Assembly (NCBI GenBank): GCA_002314445.1
Contig: DCFX01000055.1
Coordinates: 18,664-82,663 of the forward strand
Source of the DNA: Treponema sp. UBA1793
GTDB taxonomy: Bacteria; Spirochaetota; Spirochaetia; Treponematales; Treponemataceae
Direction: 5' to 3'
DNA length: 64,000 bases
Part shown: positions 39,501-43,362 of the stretch, one piece after another
Numbering within the stretch: the first letter of the stretch is position 1
Layout: every line of letters begins with the position of its first letter
Translations under genes and position numbers: made by a program
The notes under the pieces: generated by a model
Seen by the model: only the letters and a program-made list of their open reading frames with translations
Told to the model about the DNA's origin: nothing
Databases searched by the model: none

Positions 39501-40651
39501 TAGAGAATGTGTATCTGCGCGTAAAGAATATCGGAACGTCGACAGATCCTGTAACGGGGATCAGCGGCGCATACATTTCATACATCCAGGATTCTCTCGG
39601 CAACTCAATGACGCTCTATAACGCACATGCACTCAGCGATTATGCGGTCAACGTTGTTAATCCGCAGTACGCGTACAATATTGATGATGATTCAAATATT
39701 TCGGATGTCATAAACAGCTATCATTCCGACGGCAGCTGGTCGGTTCACGACTGGAATGCGGATCAGGGAAATTACGGAACGCTTATGTCGGGAGAAAATA
39801 TTTTCATTCATGCAGGTCTTGCCGACGGTACGGACGATAACAGCGGAGGACTGCCTGTCAATGTGACGGCATATTTTGATACGAATCCGCAGAGTAATGC
39901 AGTTTCCGTAACATACAACAGTAATACATCTCAGAACTGGCGTATCTGGCTGCCGGGTGTGACGAGTGATATATTCGAGGCCCTTGCCCCGATTAACAAT
40001 CCGCTGTCCAGTACAGGTTTTATTTCAACTGCAGGTGCAGCAGGCGATGAGGACAAGACGTATATGAACTTCACGCTTGCATCAACAGATTTATCGTCAA
40101 AAGGCTGGAAGGCCGGAGATCAGGTAAAGTTCCTGTTCGGCATTATGGATTCGTCAGCGGCCCCCCAGCCGGTAATGATCCGCCACGTGCCGGTGTTCAA
40201 CGGTGATTCTACCGGCGGCTATTATACAGGAACGGAATACCCTCTCTATGCGCTCAGGCTTACACAGAGCCTCAGTTCCAGCGATACGCTTGCCTCCGCA
40301 GGTAAGAAAATTGCATCGTCTCTTGATCTCTGGTCGTTCAAACTGAAATCGCTTGTGAGCCAGCGCGGCGGCGTTACGATTCTGAATAACGTCATCAATG
40401 CAAGCAGCGGTGAAAGTACTGTCGTCAAGGTGACAATGCCTTCCGACGGAAGTCTGAGTGTCGTCGTTATGACTCTCGACGGCGATATTGTACAGTATCT
40501 GCAGCACGGGACGACATCGTCGGGCGACCATTACTACAATTGGAACGGTACGACAAAGTCCGGTAAACGCGTTGCGCGCGGCATGTACTTTATCCGCGTG
40601 TTCGGTACCGGCATAGACGAAACCCGCAAAGTGATGGTAGTGAAGGACTAA
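24599..40651 (+). CDS. Giant (5350-residue) secreted repeat protein: beta-solenoid-like body and C-terminal FlgD-Ig-like domain
   Basis: One open frame of 16 kb. GGAGG 7 bases before ATG 24599 fixes the start. Residues 1-33 form a signal peptide; cleavage after WSA is possible, and LLAC at 22-25 could instead act as a lipobox. The body (to about residue 4080) is dominated by Thr, Ser, Gly, Ala and Val with repeating GTxTVSxG-like strands, as in parallel beta-helix adhesins. W-rich modules of the form YxWxG...W...NW, followed by a VxIP motif, recur near residues 35, 335, 600, 879 and 1446. Residues about 4100-5260 are less repetitive and include a conserved-looking DAHNFIEFVYSEAVNIGDL block near 4480. 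The last ~85 residues (from STVVKVTMPSDGSL to GTGIDETRKVMVVKD) form a FlgD-Ig-like domain. No C-terminal autotransporter barrel or TpsB partner is visible. A surface adhesin or structural role is inferred; the exporter is unknown. Confidence 0.85.
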   Translation: MIRILNSIRHSHTARILAACILLACGMAEAWSATYYWRSSAVTEGNWADSASWSTTGYNGAAGSAYPVAGDTVYFTGEGNAVSADLTAAAYAATVYFNTGGSNAVTINLNGYSLTVSGTAILSGTSTATYASTVDINGSGSCTVNALDSSTDQYAYLNLSGSTVMTVTTALYGNTNAGFYITDTDNSCTLYVPASGVNVDYGSSSITYSPADLPKPYGTPSIYKVTASDSGFPSSAMSLTLTRASSSGTATVSYAYTVAVTDSDSAVSESYTLDGTTVTDGSTGSLTVPTGSTSKSFNLICTGGSIDAGDGITVTFKTPDGSMDLAEITYIQGAYIWSGATDSEWSTVTNWKNGSVPSSTSVVTIPSGCTNYPEITGTAAAKSIAINSNAELTMNGGSLSVTKITASGTGKITGASGSSSGTVTFTGTSASWTADYPSYSTFPDVSITSGSVCTPASDMYITGSLTNSGTYDAQTSSIKTVFQPYSTSAVTGTSSYSHTLFGTLSCTNQGGKTLSFANYITVNTLVLSGTSSGSLLSVTGSSGYIDLTSDQAGGRYISLESSAPVITDGSTEAGHTYTIYASSAVSTTPAGWIIDSSGTYVWLGVTTSWSSTSNWSTGSVPASGSDVVIPAGVSAYPVLSAAVTVSTITIASGATLDLGGQTLTVTTLTNNGRLRLKGTETLTGITTYTPSSATTIEYYGTASITDAAYLFGVSFYNLTVASPGALTISTSVTVANLLKNAGTFTSISSSVTVSGSITNTGTFTGGIVTVTPADTTTITGTSTASDTTFSTLTCTGQGGKKLAVEGALSITTLTLTGTSTSSLLAIDGSGSMTLASSQSGGQYLSVENVPISSKTYTVTNSYSSAPPSGWSGLTTTSTYTWTGGTSTDWSDTANWTVGGSEPSAVPSSTDTVIIPSSVSSEPSLTAAAYAGTLTIKSGRTLTVGSNTLTVADSWTNAGTVSIGGGTVSLPSSSSDIDEEGTWEYTADGTVNTDLTYYDVTVSSGTLTTSAALKADSTLTVSSGATLTFGSGCTAATVDNAGTVNLSAYSFAVSGTLTNSGTMQTAGGTVTLGSTASESGTWEYTGGTARTITNLTYNNLLISGTVSTSGAITAVTLTNSSTLTLGGDITLTGALTNSGTAEVGTHALSFVSYTLGGSDTVTVSTGSITMTGAVDSSITTASVTGSSAGYSFINSGTKKLTLSSLTLTSGESVKFNASGTGSSITVTGATYNGAAVTTDGTVVLPSGTVGTVTVNSGSSLTLAGGMTTGAVSVTGTLTTSGTLTVSSMTLASGSSLSLGGNLTLTGNWTNNGAATFTHNNKIVIFTPSAASSIGGSASTSFYNLTCAGQNGKELDINKMISVAGTLTLSGTSAGNLIIGGTSGSGIKLTTTQTGGSYLTVNTDDVKIYDSTGTTAGGSIYTATYSKNSSDNTGLISGWNLLSGSLSYVWNGSSSTGWSTAVNWNTGIAPAGAGTEVVDIPYISGATFTGTPYYPVLTSDVSVGMLTVDADAALDCAGRNITAATAFTNDGTLRFSGSPNTITLSSGTASYGSSNTVEYYGGGVCAAVSGTGAPVAADYHNLTITGNATVVRLGAKSITVGGTLSNNGTIEVNGTGTFGLTGTADTDSGLVKYSSTTATTTTIPALSYYNLEVSGGTWTDAAALTAAHNIIISGGLLTCANKLTAGAGLSVSGGTLKTNGDLSVTGTLAVSAGTMQVNNAGISACASSAGTCSFTGGTVSFGTNASDTFTVGSSGISFSSGLTLLSGAGTLTATGSTITLGKDVTLNNTIEFASGVTLAGSVELATGASSYGIKFDEAVTCTTNTLTTSGSGTVTIASGKTFSSTTGSLIFGGAVTNGGTLSSASGIQTYAGAVTNNGTINVPAVATGNTAVSFKSAYTGNSGSSLTGNISTNPYIDFYGDVTFSSSSTTFTPNGDIVRFCGTGNQAFVPGSTNTYDSLSVTNTGGTVSIADGNTFIQDTTTAGTYTFEVAVGAGVTVGTGKFVVDTLAVAGTFTQTGANASGAASLQSVQNITGTGSVTWDYDSDGGYLTLGGCSSTGTVAFNHKNVTITGSTSLTGVVFYDLYIPDGVTVTNGGTITVIRNFTLSDADSDSDNGTYTPSGGTLYLGGMASSGVASASGTVTDNSTTVQSLGTVVINGDSQNAAKTAAAAVKTASLTVTAGTLAMGTNALTVTGAASIDGTITGSGIMDYGSNVTNNGTITAGTGNVTFGGNYSGTNAAAGLPSFTASSGITYFKGNADLSGTTFAANGGTVDFNGSSTQTLTINTTSGTTFSTLDVTTSGGTFSVTDDTAKILTADVITVDTTQNVTFGSAVKTSGGTKKVTITDVGTVLFKQSVDADTLVLTQTGGVTFNGTVTAGVLTDASTAGTITFDSNVSVTTLTGGVFNTTGTVTLGNDGSGTDTASFTNGISHTAGGTVLACALSTTDAAVAFGNATGPKTVTVNKSSSITTGGTGSGNGTVILNGTLSLGSGLSVGSGSDGITIGASAAFTGDYTLTLTNTGTADTVLSGDITTGTGGQGTVTVDSGSGAVSFNGNTGTFAKAVKAVTFTKSGGTVSFADSKNVYCGTLTTGAGSGVTFGDGSTVSLSTLAVTTGSYPVTIKSTSFSVTGSSSTAFNNTGILTLGNGTGDACTFAGGMTDTDGSAGRQTNLIGSLKTTNSDIELDNLVLTGTASIDTNTAAGDITINGTITNSTARALTLNAGTGAVKVTGTAGSGNALLSLTITDSAALTFSSTVTVSGALTQTNAATGTTTFGGAVTAGFAVLRGIGVDIQQGITATGAVSVTNSGTLTVADTTGTSDTGTYDIIAPGGFTQSSGGASAAVSIAGDVSTTGTALSFASPLTLIGDVKLYSAGAGNITCSGTINSDSTARNLAVDAGSGKASFGGSIGSTALSAISAKSTSASTDTIAFGSSCTSVTTTGTQTYTGAVTFGTGTTLTAYGSGAAQLVTFTGAVTGGTNSLTLGMVSTAPTNVSFGSTVSGVTTLGVSGNAVFGGAVSSTGTISISGTTDINTSSVATTGAQTYTGAVTLGTGTTLTAYGSGAARLVTFGGTVTGGTHSLTLGTVSTAPANVSFGSTVSGITSLGVSGNAVFGGAVTSTGTISVSGTTAVNTPAITTTSTQLYTGDVTLGTSTALTGSGVTFSSSINGTTDGSQNLTIDTGSSSGTITFAGSVGDTVPPGDVALTGAASFGSSFKQNTANSFTLTSGSVSVLQYEFIAGDVSITSGTFTQTGYNSSDGTSSGTVYTQSAASLTTASGTTMNWDSGDNGGSLTVSGNINADGTLSFHYKDLTISGALSIDGNMTLLDLIVDDGGSVTINDGANLTVMRHVTLNSSSTFSNAGTGSLYLTNTTSSSVADKNGIIQDNNATSQNLGDVVITQGTTSKTFSTAVTADTITMSDTTASAGTVTFDGLLTITTLTNGTSGTVPSFAVAFDGGTKITDAVSFYTAGTVTVGNDSGDSCIFTGGISHTDSTTMRTTMLGGSLTTSDASVTFDNLILDADSSVTTKSSGGSGAGIIVNGTVSNSSSHALSLTAGTGNIQLTGVVGTSSVRLGALTVVSAYNVAGDNTASAVPSAAAGALYAASLTQDAGSGTTRLSSADLTGDMNLTVTGTGITADSTITASSVVLAGGSVDLNDTVTAPSGFSSTGTTFDNTGAAITTTGTGLTINHTGAVTAGAALSSGADTAGAVTVTSSGGTVTVSGAVTSGAGTITVTGTGSSYAVSITGALSSTSGSIDIDSASTLALSNTVTATTGNVTIDSSGSSSLSSAADITTTTGTVTFGASKSGALSTAGDITTSGITSDNSGSITFTNAVTLTDGVALTTDSGSSTGGTVTFGSSLDSDAVGTERALTIDAGNGAVTFTGAAGSTVPLSSLTLIYSGALTFSRALTVSGAVTQTNAATGATLFGGSTATAAATSVGSADLNGTSYTLYGDFTVTSGAMSVTNSGLFLSAENADITLTSGSFTQDGSGLNQLAGGITTSGTGAVTFAADVYLYGSDTSMQLGGGSGAVTVGASGTKNLHIAASTASKIITIASPLTAENIVLYGGTLSPGAAVTANADLVLLNGNTGTMYTDSATELSTLYAYNTASSPSRSGTAVPSLSSFPSVYPDGTTFIDGSSTSYCGAVSGLAGHTLTAGQNFYDNGVDLTGTAAWTLELKDNSTATNAFAEAYNCTIAYCTVTCTTSGGSAWVSAAENCTNNGNNTDQTNSTADGIAFSRPVILVNNAAVAVDRGTVTASGWTANLSGTYTVYDDVIRVEFVDSLSAATPLKIENSRNEIYKAVSRIQYYSGSSLVSFTGTYTDADCTTSTGTAADGSDSAGDLSVFYIKASATWNTDATGISAGQEDTTSGSIHYDTSTDRSGTHRSTIPCLNLPKALSSVYATLRDCHKNRIGNYDGLPSSNNYDLDGDSLNDSNTAASAGRFTAVADRASPVLIAAYTGQETHTAYSGTAASQPYYDAHNFIEFVYSEAVNIGDLTVSGGAENARAETSFASDSEHGGSIETSGSGLEVTGIAGISSGALSAGSRTTGSTDSTVSSLYRTFPLTAGGTAEAQTDRVRVSIAGYVNGTISANGNSYRNWIGYIDSAETPSGIVTSLENNFITDAAGNVLDDYAAASGTSNHSLNVLTISNTETELYGPWDTSAPVFAPFRRSSSSSGWSEYKNPEYCEAIGNTETGNTTLDRIEFHLFDNTPSFSSSDDYVWFSRRGWCSYDTYSSLYTSYSYASDLFGGSRPFDSTAAARTSGGIRYSSVYNSMSAFKYAVGTNATPASSFNTGKTITGGAKGTVFSTTTDTYNTTGTTDSLYFAVYLSDTTLARKSTFSVSYDADTGFITDLAGNRLKSDQINTLDLTPPEFNMTISPVGNDFLYVVFGKALNLTELLWIDDAGTHTTYSDPLSLIPKSLELVDTSTGTPSTDIAIDENTPAVKIFENDDYTGLMFKLSQNTQLTDVENVYLRVKNIGTSTDPVTGISGAYISYIQDSLGNSMTLYNAHALSDYAVNVVNPQYAYNIDDDSNISDVINSYHSDGSWSVHDWNADQGNYGTLMSGENIFIHAGLADGTDDNSGGLPVNVTAYFDTNPQSNAVSVTYNSNTSQNWRIWLPGVTSDIFEALAPINNPLSSTGFISTAGAAGDEDKTYMNFTLASTDLSSKGWKAGDQVKFLFGIMDSSAAPQPVMIRHVPVFNGDSTGGYYTGTEYPLYALRLTQSLSSSDTLASAGKKIASSLDLWSFKLKSLVSQRGGVTILNNVINASSGESTVVKVTMPSDGSLSVVVMTLDGDIVQYLQHGTTSSGDHYYNWNGTTKSGKRVARGMYFIRVFGTGIDETRKVMVVKD
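33403..33996 (+). repeat. Two near-identical 297-bp (99-residue) tandem repeats inside the giant gene
   Basis: The segment starting near 33403 is repeated 297 bases later. For example GACATATAC starts at 33421 and again at 33718, and both copies carry TAYGSGAAxLVTF, TGGTxSLTLG and SVSGNAVFGG-type text. The copies differ by scattered, mostly conservative changes. The unit length is an exact multiple of three, so the frame is kept. Confidence 0.85.
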
Positions 40652-40652
40652 G

Positions 40653-40908
40653 CGGCTGAAAATGACATCCATGTCATTTTCAGCCGGAGCAGGAACTGGT
40701 CCGGCTCGCAGAAGTATCTCGCCGGAGTTCCTGCGGCAGTGGGGCGCGCATCCATGCGCTTGCCTGTAGTGGCAGTAATTTCTGGACAGATCTGCATCAT
40801 AAAAATGGCATCCATGTCATTTCTCGACGGAGCAGGAACTGATCCGGCTCGGAGAAGTGTCTCGCCGGAGTTCCTGCGGCAGATGGGCGCGCATCCGTGC
40901 GCCTGTCT
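40653..40908. repeat. Two direct copies of a ~108-bp hairpin-rich repeat after the giant gene
   Basis: Copy 1 (about 40659-40766) and copy 2 (about 40801-40908) are offset by 142 bases and are highly similar. Each carries a TGACATCCATGTCA-type palindrome: copy 1 has a perfect 15-bp stem at 40653-40686, while copy 2 is imperfect. A GCAGGAACT...AGTTCCTGC stem encloses CCGGC...GCCGG, and a small GCGCAT/ATGCGC hairpin follows. No T tract follows, so it is not a standard terminator. This fills the 327-base gap between the giant gene and the PilZ gene. Confidence 0.75.
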
Positions 40909-40943
40909 GTGCTGCTCTGGCCGGGATATGGTATTCAATCGCC

Positions 40944-40972
40944 TTGACGGAGCGGTAAAAAACGTTCATACT
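40944..40972 (+). promoter_or_regulatory. Sigma-70-like promoter for the PilZ gene
   Basis: TTGACG (40944-40949), 17 bases, CATACT (40967-40972). It overlaps the upstream ATGs of the frame. Six bases separate the -10 box from ATG 40979, predicting transcription from the A of that codon. Confidence 0.55.
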
Positions 40973-40978
40973 ATGAAT

Positions 40979-41359
40979 ATGTGTGCTTTTACACGCAAAT
41001 CTGTCAGATTCTCTGATATCGGCAGAATTGATGCTCCGCAAATTTGTGCGCTTCCCGGAGTTCTTGATGACATCAGCCGGGACGGATGCAGGATACATTA
41101 TATGTTTCCGGTCGTCGTAGATCTGGAAAACGATTATGAATTGAAAATTACGCCTGCAAGTTCTCCTATGAGACCCTTCAGGCTGATCTGTCATCCGCAG
41201 TGGGTGAATGAAGATAAAGGTATGACGGAAATAGGATTCAGTTTTCTTCGTTCTCCCGATTATTCACGTCTTATAGAATATGTTAATAATCTTGATTTCA
41301 ATGCTGAAAGTCAGGATGTTAATAAACAGATTATTAATTTCGTATGTCAGTTCGTGTAG
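40979..41359 (+). CDS. PilZ-domain c-di-GMP receptor protein
   Basis: 126 residues, essentially a single PilZ domain. The two c-di-GMP contacts are present: RxxxR as TRKSVR near residue 5 and (D/N)xSxxG as DISRDG near residue 30. A beta-barrel follows (RIHYMFPVVVDLENDYELKI, then FRLICHPQWVNEDKGMTEIG) and a short C-terminal helix. It should change activity of a partner on binding c-di-GMP, whose synthase may be the GGDEF protein encoded at 10523. The frame is open back to 40739 through repeat DNA; those residues are low in quality, and the promoter position favours ATG 40979 without a ribosome binding site. ATG 40973 is the alternative. It overlaps the next gene by 16 bases. Confidence 0.75.
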   Translation: MCAFTRKSVRFSDIGRIDAPQICALPGVLDDISRDGCRIHYMFPVVVDLENDYELKITPASSPMRPFRLICHPQWVNEDKGMTEIGFSFLRSPDYSRLIEYVNNLDFNAESQDVNKQIINFVCQFV

Positions 41360-42330
41360 AAAAAATTCCCGGTATGGCATTTCTTTCCTTTCCTGAAATG
41401 TCCGGTCTTCTTATGTCTGAATTGTCAGATCGCTTTGCCTGCGACATTCAGAATAATGCGGATGTAAAACAGTATGGTGATCTGTTTTATGTTCCTGGTT
41501 TTATCCCTGCAGGAAATGAGCCTTTTCAGGTTCCCTGCTGGTGCCGGACTGCCATGCTTGAACCTTTTATGCTTCATTTTGATTCAATCGGGGAAGCTGC
41601 ATCTGCGCTCAAAGGCATTCAGCGCAGATGGGCACCGTATCAGTATCAGCTTTTCCGCCGCGCGGGTTTTATTCAGGAAAAACTTCCGTATGTTAATTTG
41701 AAAACGCGTACGTTTCCGACGAAGATTCCGCAGTCGCCTATCGGGCTGTATACGCTGCTTGACGAAAACACGCTCATAGCATCTGCTGCAACGACGAGTT
41801 TTGTCCCGGCCGGTACGATTCAGTTTGAAGAGAATCACGAGGAGCCTCCGAGCCGTGCATATCTTAAAATACAGGAAAGCCTTACGATGGCTCAGTTGCT
41901 GTTCGATACGGAACTGCCTCATGAGGGGCAGCGCTGTTTTGAGGCAGGCGCCTGTCCCGGCGGCTGGACATGGGTACTCGCAAAACTCGGCTGCTCTGTT
42001 TATGCTGTTGACCGGGCGGAACTTGTTCCGGAGCTTATGAACAATCCTCTTGTACAGTTTCAGATTCACGATGCATTTACGTTGAAACCCCGGGATATCG
42101 GACCATGCGACTGGGTGTTCAGCGACGTTATCTGCTATCCTGAGCGGCTGTTCAGCTGGATACAGGAATGGCTTTCGAGCGGTCTTGTTAAAAATATGAT
42201 TTGTACCATAAAAATGCAGGGTGATGTCGACTGGAATCTCATAGCGCAGTTTGCGGCCGTTCCCCACAGCAGGGTTGTACATTTGAATTATAATAAACAC
42301 GAACTGACATGGATTCATTGTGAAAAATAA
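41344..42330 (+). CDS. RlmM-like (FtsJ-type) 2'-O-ribose methyltransferase
   Basis: 328 residues. The N-terminal ~170 resemble the THUMP-like substrate-binding part of RlmM. The C-terminal Rossmann domain has motif I FEAGACPGGWTWVLAKLG near residue 200, then VDRAELVPELMNNPLV. The catalytic Asp segment is CDWVFSDVICYPERL near 258 and a Lys follows in CTIKMQGDVDW near 290, fitting the K-D-K-E tetrad of FtsJ/RlmM enzymes. E. coli RlmM methylates C2498 of 23S rRNA; the same target is likely but not proven here. The start overlaps the PilZ gene by 16 bases and has no clear ribosome binding site, so translation is probably coupled. Confidence 0.75.
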   Translation: MSVRVEKIPGMAFLSFPEMSGLLMSELSDRFACDIQNNADVKQYGDLFYVPGFIPAGNEPFQVPCWCRTAMLEPFMLHFDSIGEAASALKGIQRRWAPYQYQLFRRAGFIQEKLPYVNLKTRTFPTKIPQSPIGLYTLLDENTLIASAATTSFVPAGTIQFEENHEEPPSRAYLKIQESLTMAQLLFDTELPHEGQRCFEAGACPGGWTWVLAKLGCSVYAVDRAELVPELMNNPLVQFQIHDAFTLKPRDIGPCDWVFSDVICYPERLFSWIQEWLSSGLVKNMICTIKMQGDVDWNLIAQFAAVPHSRVVHLNYNKHELTWIHCEK

Positions 42331-42362
42331 TTTCCCCCGGTAAACGCTGTATCCCTATTATA

Positions 42363-42371
42363 TGTTATAAT
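42363..42371 (+). promoter_or_regulatory. Extended -10 promoter for the sugar-sensor operon
   Basis: TGTTATAAT: TG at 42363-42364 one base before a consensus TATAAT at 42366-42371. No good -35 is seen, as is usual for extended -10 promoters. Seven bases separate it from ATG 42379. Confidence 0.65.
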
Positions 42372-42378
42372 AGAGCGT

Positions 42379-43362
42379 ATGAAATTTACTTTGGGACATT
42401 CCGCCCGCATTATTTCGATTGTTATTTCAATCGTTATGGTTGCGGTGTTTTTTTTCTATATTTTTTATCTTGTACCATATGTCTCAGATACGGCTTCCGC
42501 CGGAGATGATACGGCTGAAAACAGAAAGTATCACGTTCTGGTCGTGGGAAAGGCTGAAAATGAATCTTTTCTGCAGCAGATATATACTGGTGCCCAGCAG
42601 GTAAGCAAAAAATACGATGCTGTTGTTGAACTGCATGTACCCGAATCAAAGGCTGAGAATATGTCCCTGCAGGTCCTTCTCGAATATGCATCGTTTACGA
42701 ATCCTGACGGAATTATTGCATATATAGGAGAATCGGAAACTAATATAAAGGCTCCCGTTAATATTGACGGAAAGCAGATTCCCCTTATAACTGTTGTTCA
42801 ATATCATCCTGATATACCGCAGGTTTCGTTTATAGGCACTAATTATTCCGAACTCGGAAGAAAAATTGCGGTCGAGAGCAGTGCGTATTTAAAGGGTCAT
42901 GGTTCCCTTGCCATTATTAATACGAGCAGCAGCAACAACCCCAATTACAGTACCCTTATGAACAGCCTTATTAATTCACTTGAAGAATATACCGGAATAA
43001 AAACGACGATTTCCGATTTCGGCTTGTCTCAGGGCGCGACCGCGTTTGAACGAAGGGTGGAAAATGAAATCGGGGCGGACAATATCGATCTGGTTGTCTG
43101 TCTGACTACGGAAGACACCATACATGCTGCTCAGTCTCTTGCTGATATGAATAACGGCAGGCGGATAGGAATTATCGGGTTCGGAGAGGGTGATATAGCT
43201 GATATGTATCTCAACAGAGGTATTATTACAGAGCTGCTTTCTATAGATTCTCCGAAAATAGGCGAGACGTCGATGAGTGAATTATTCGAATTTATACGCT
43301 ACGGTTATGCAAACAGTTATATCAATGCCGACGTGCGTATAAAGAAGGCGGGCTCCAGATGA
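42379..43362 (+). CDS. Membrane-anchored periplasmic sugar-binding protein (XylFII-like sensor)
   Basis: 327 residues: a single N-terminal transmembrane anchor (about 10-33) and then a periplasmic-binding fold of the ribose/xylose class (YHVLVVGKAENESFLQQIY onward, NPDGIIAYIG, VSFIGTNYSELGRKIA, TTEDTIHAAQSLADMN). The protein stays anchored rather than being released, and it is encoded directly before a sensor kinase with a 4-base ATGA overlap. This matches the XylFII-LytS arrangement known from Clostridium, in which the anchored binding protein senses sugar and controls the kinase. By analogy it is the sugar input for the two-component pair that follows. The ligand is not deducible; xylose or a related aldose is plausible given the downstream transport genes. 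Confidence 0.8.
   Translation: MKFTLGHSARIISIVISIVMVAVFFFYIFYLVPYVSDTASAGDDTAENRKYHVLVVGKAENESFLQQIYTGAQQVSKKYDAVVELHVPESKAENMSLQVLLEYASFTNPDGIIAYIGESETNIKAPVNIDGKQIPLITVVQYHPDIPQVSFIGTNYSELGRKIAVESSAYLKGHGSLAIINTSSSNNPNYSTLMNSLINSLEEYTGIKTTISDFGLSQGATAFERRVENEIGADNIDLVVCLTTEDTIHAAQSLADMNNGRRIGIIGFGEGDIADMYLNRGIITELLSIDSPKIGETSMSELFEFIRYGYANSYINADVRIKKAGSR

Noticed and set aside
40653..40686. Long hairpin after the giant gene as its terminator
   Set aside because: The stem is perfect but no T tract follows and the sequence recurs as part of a duplicated element, so I list it as a repeat.
40739..40978. 80-codon N-terminal extension of the PilZ protein
   Set aside because: It reads through the second copy of the hairpin repeat and lies upstream of a promoter placed exactly for ATG 40979.
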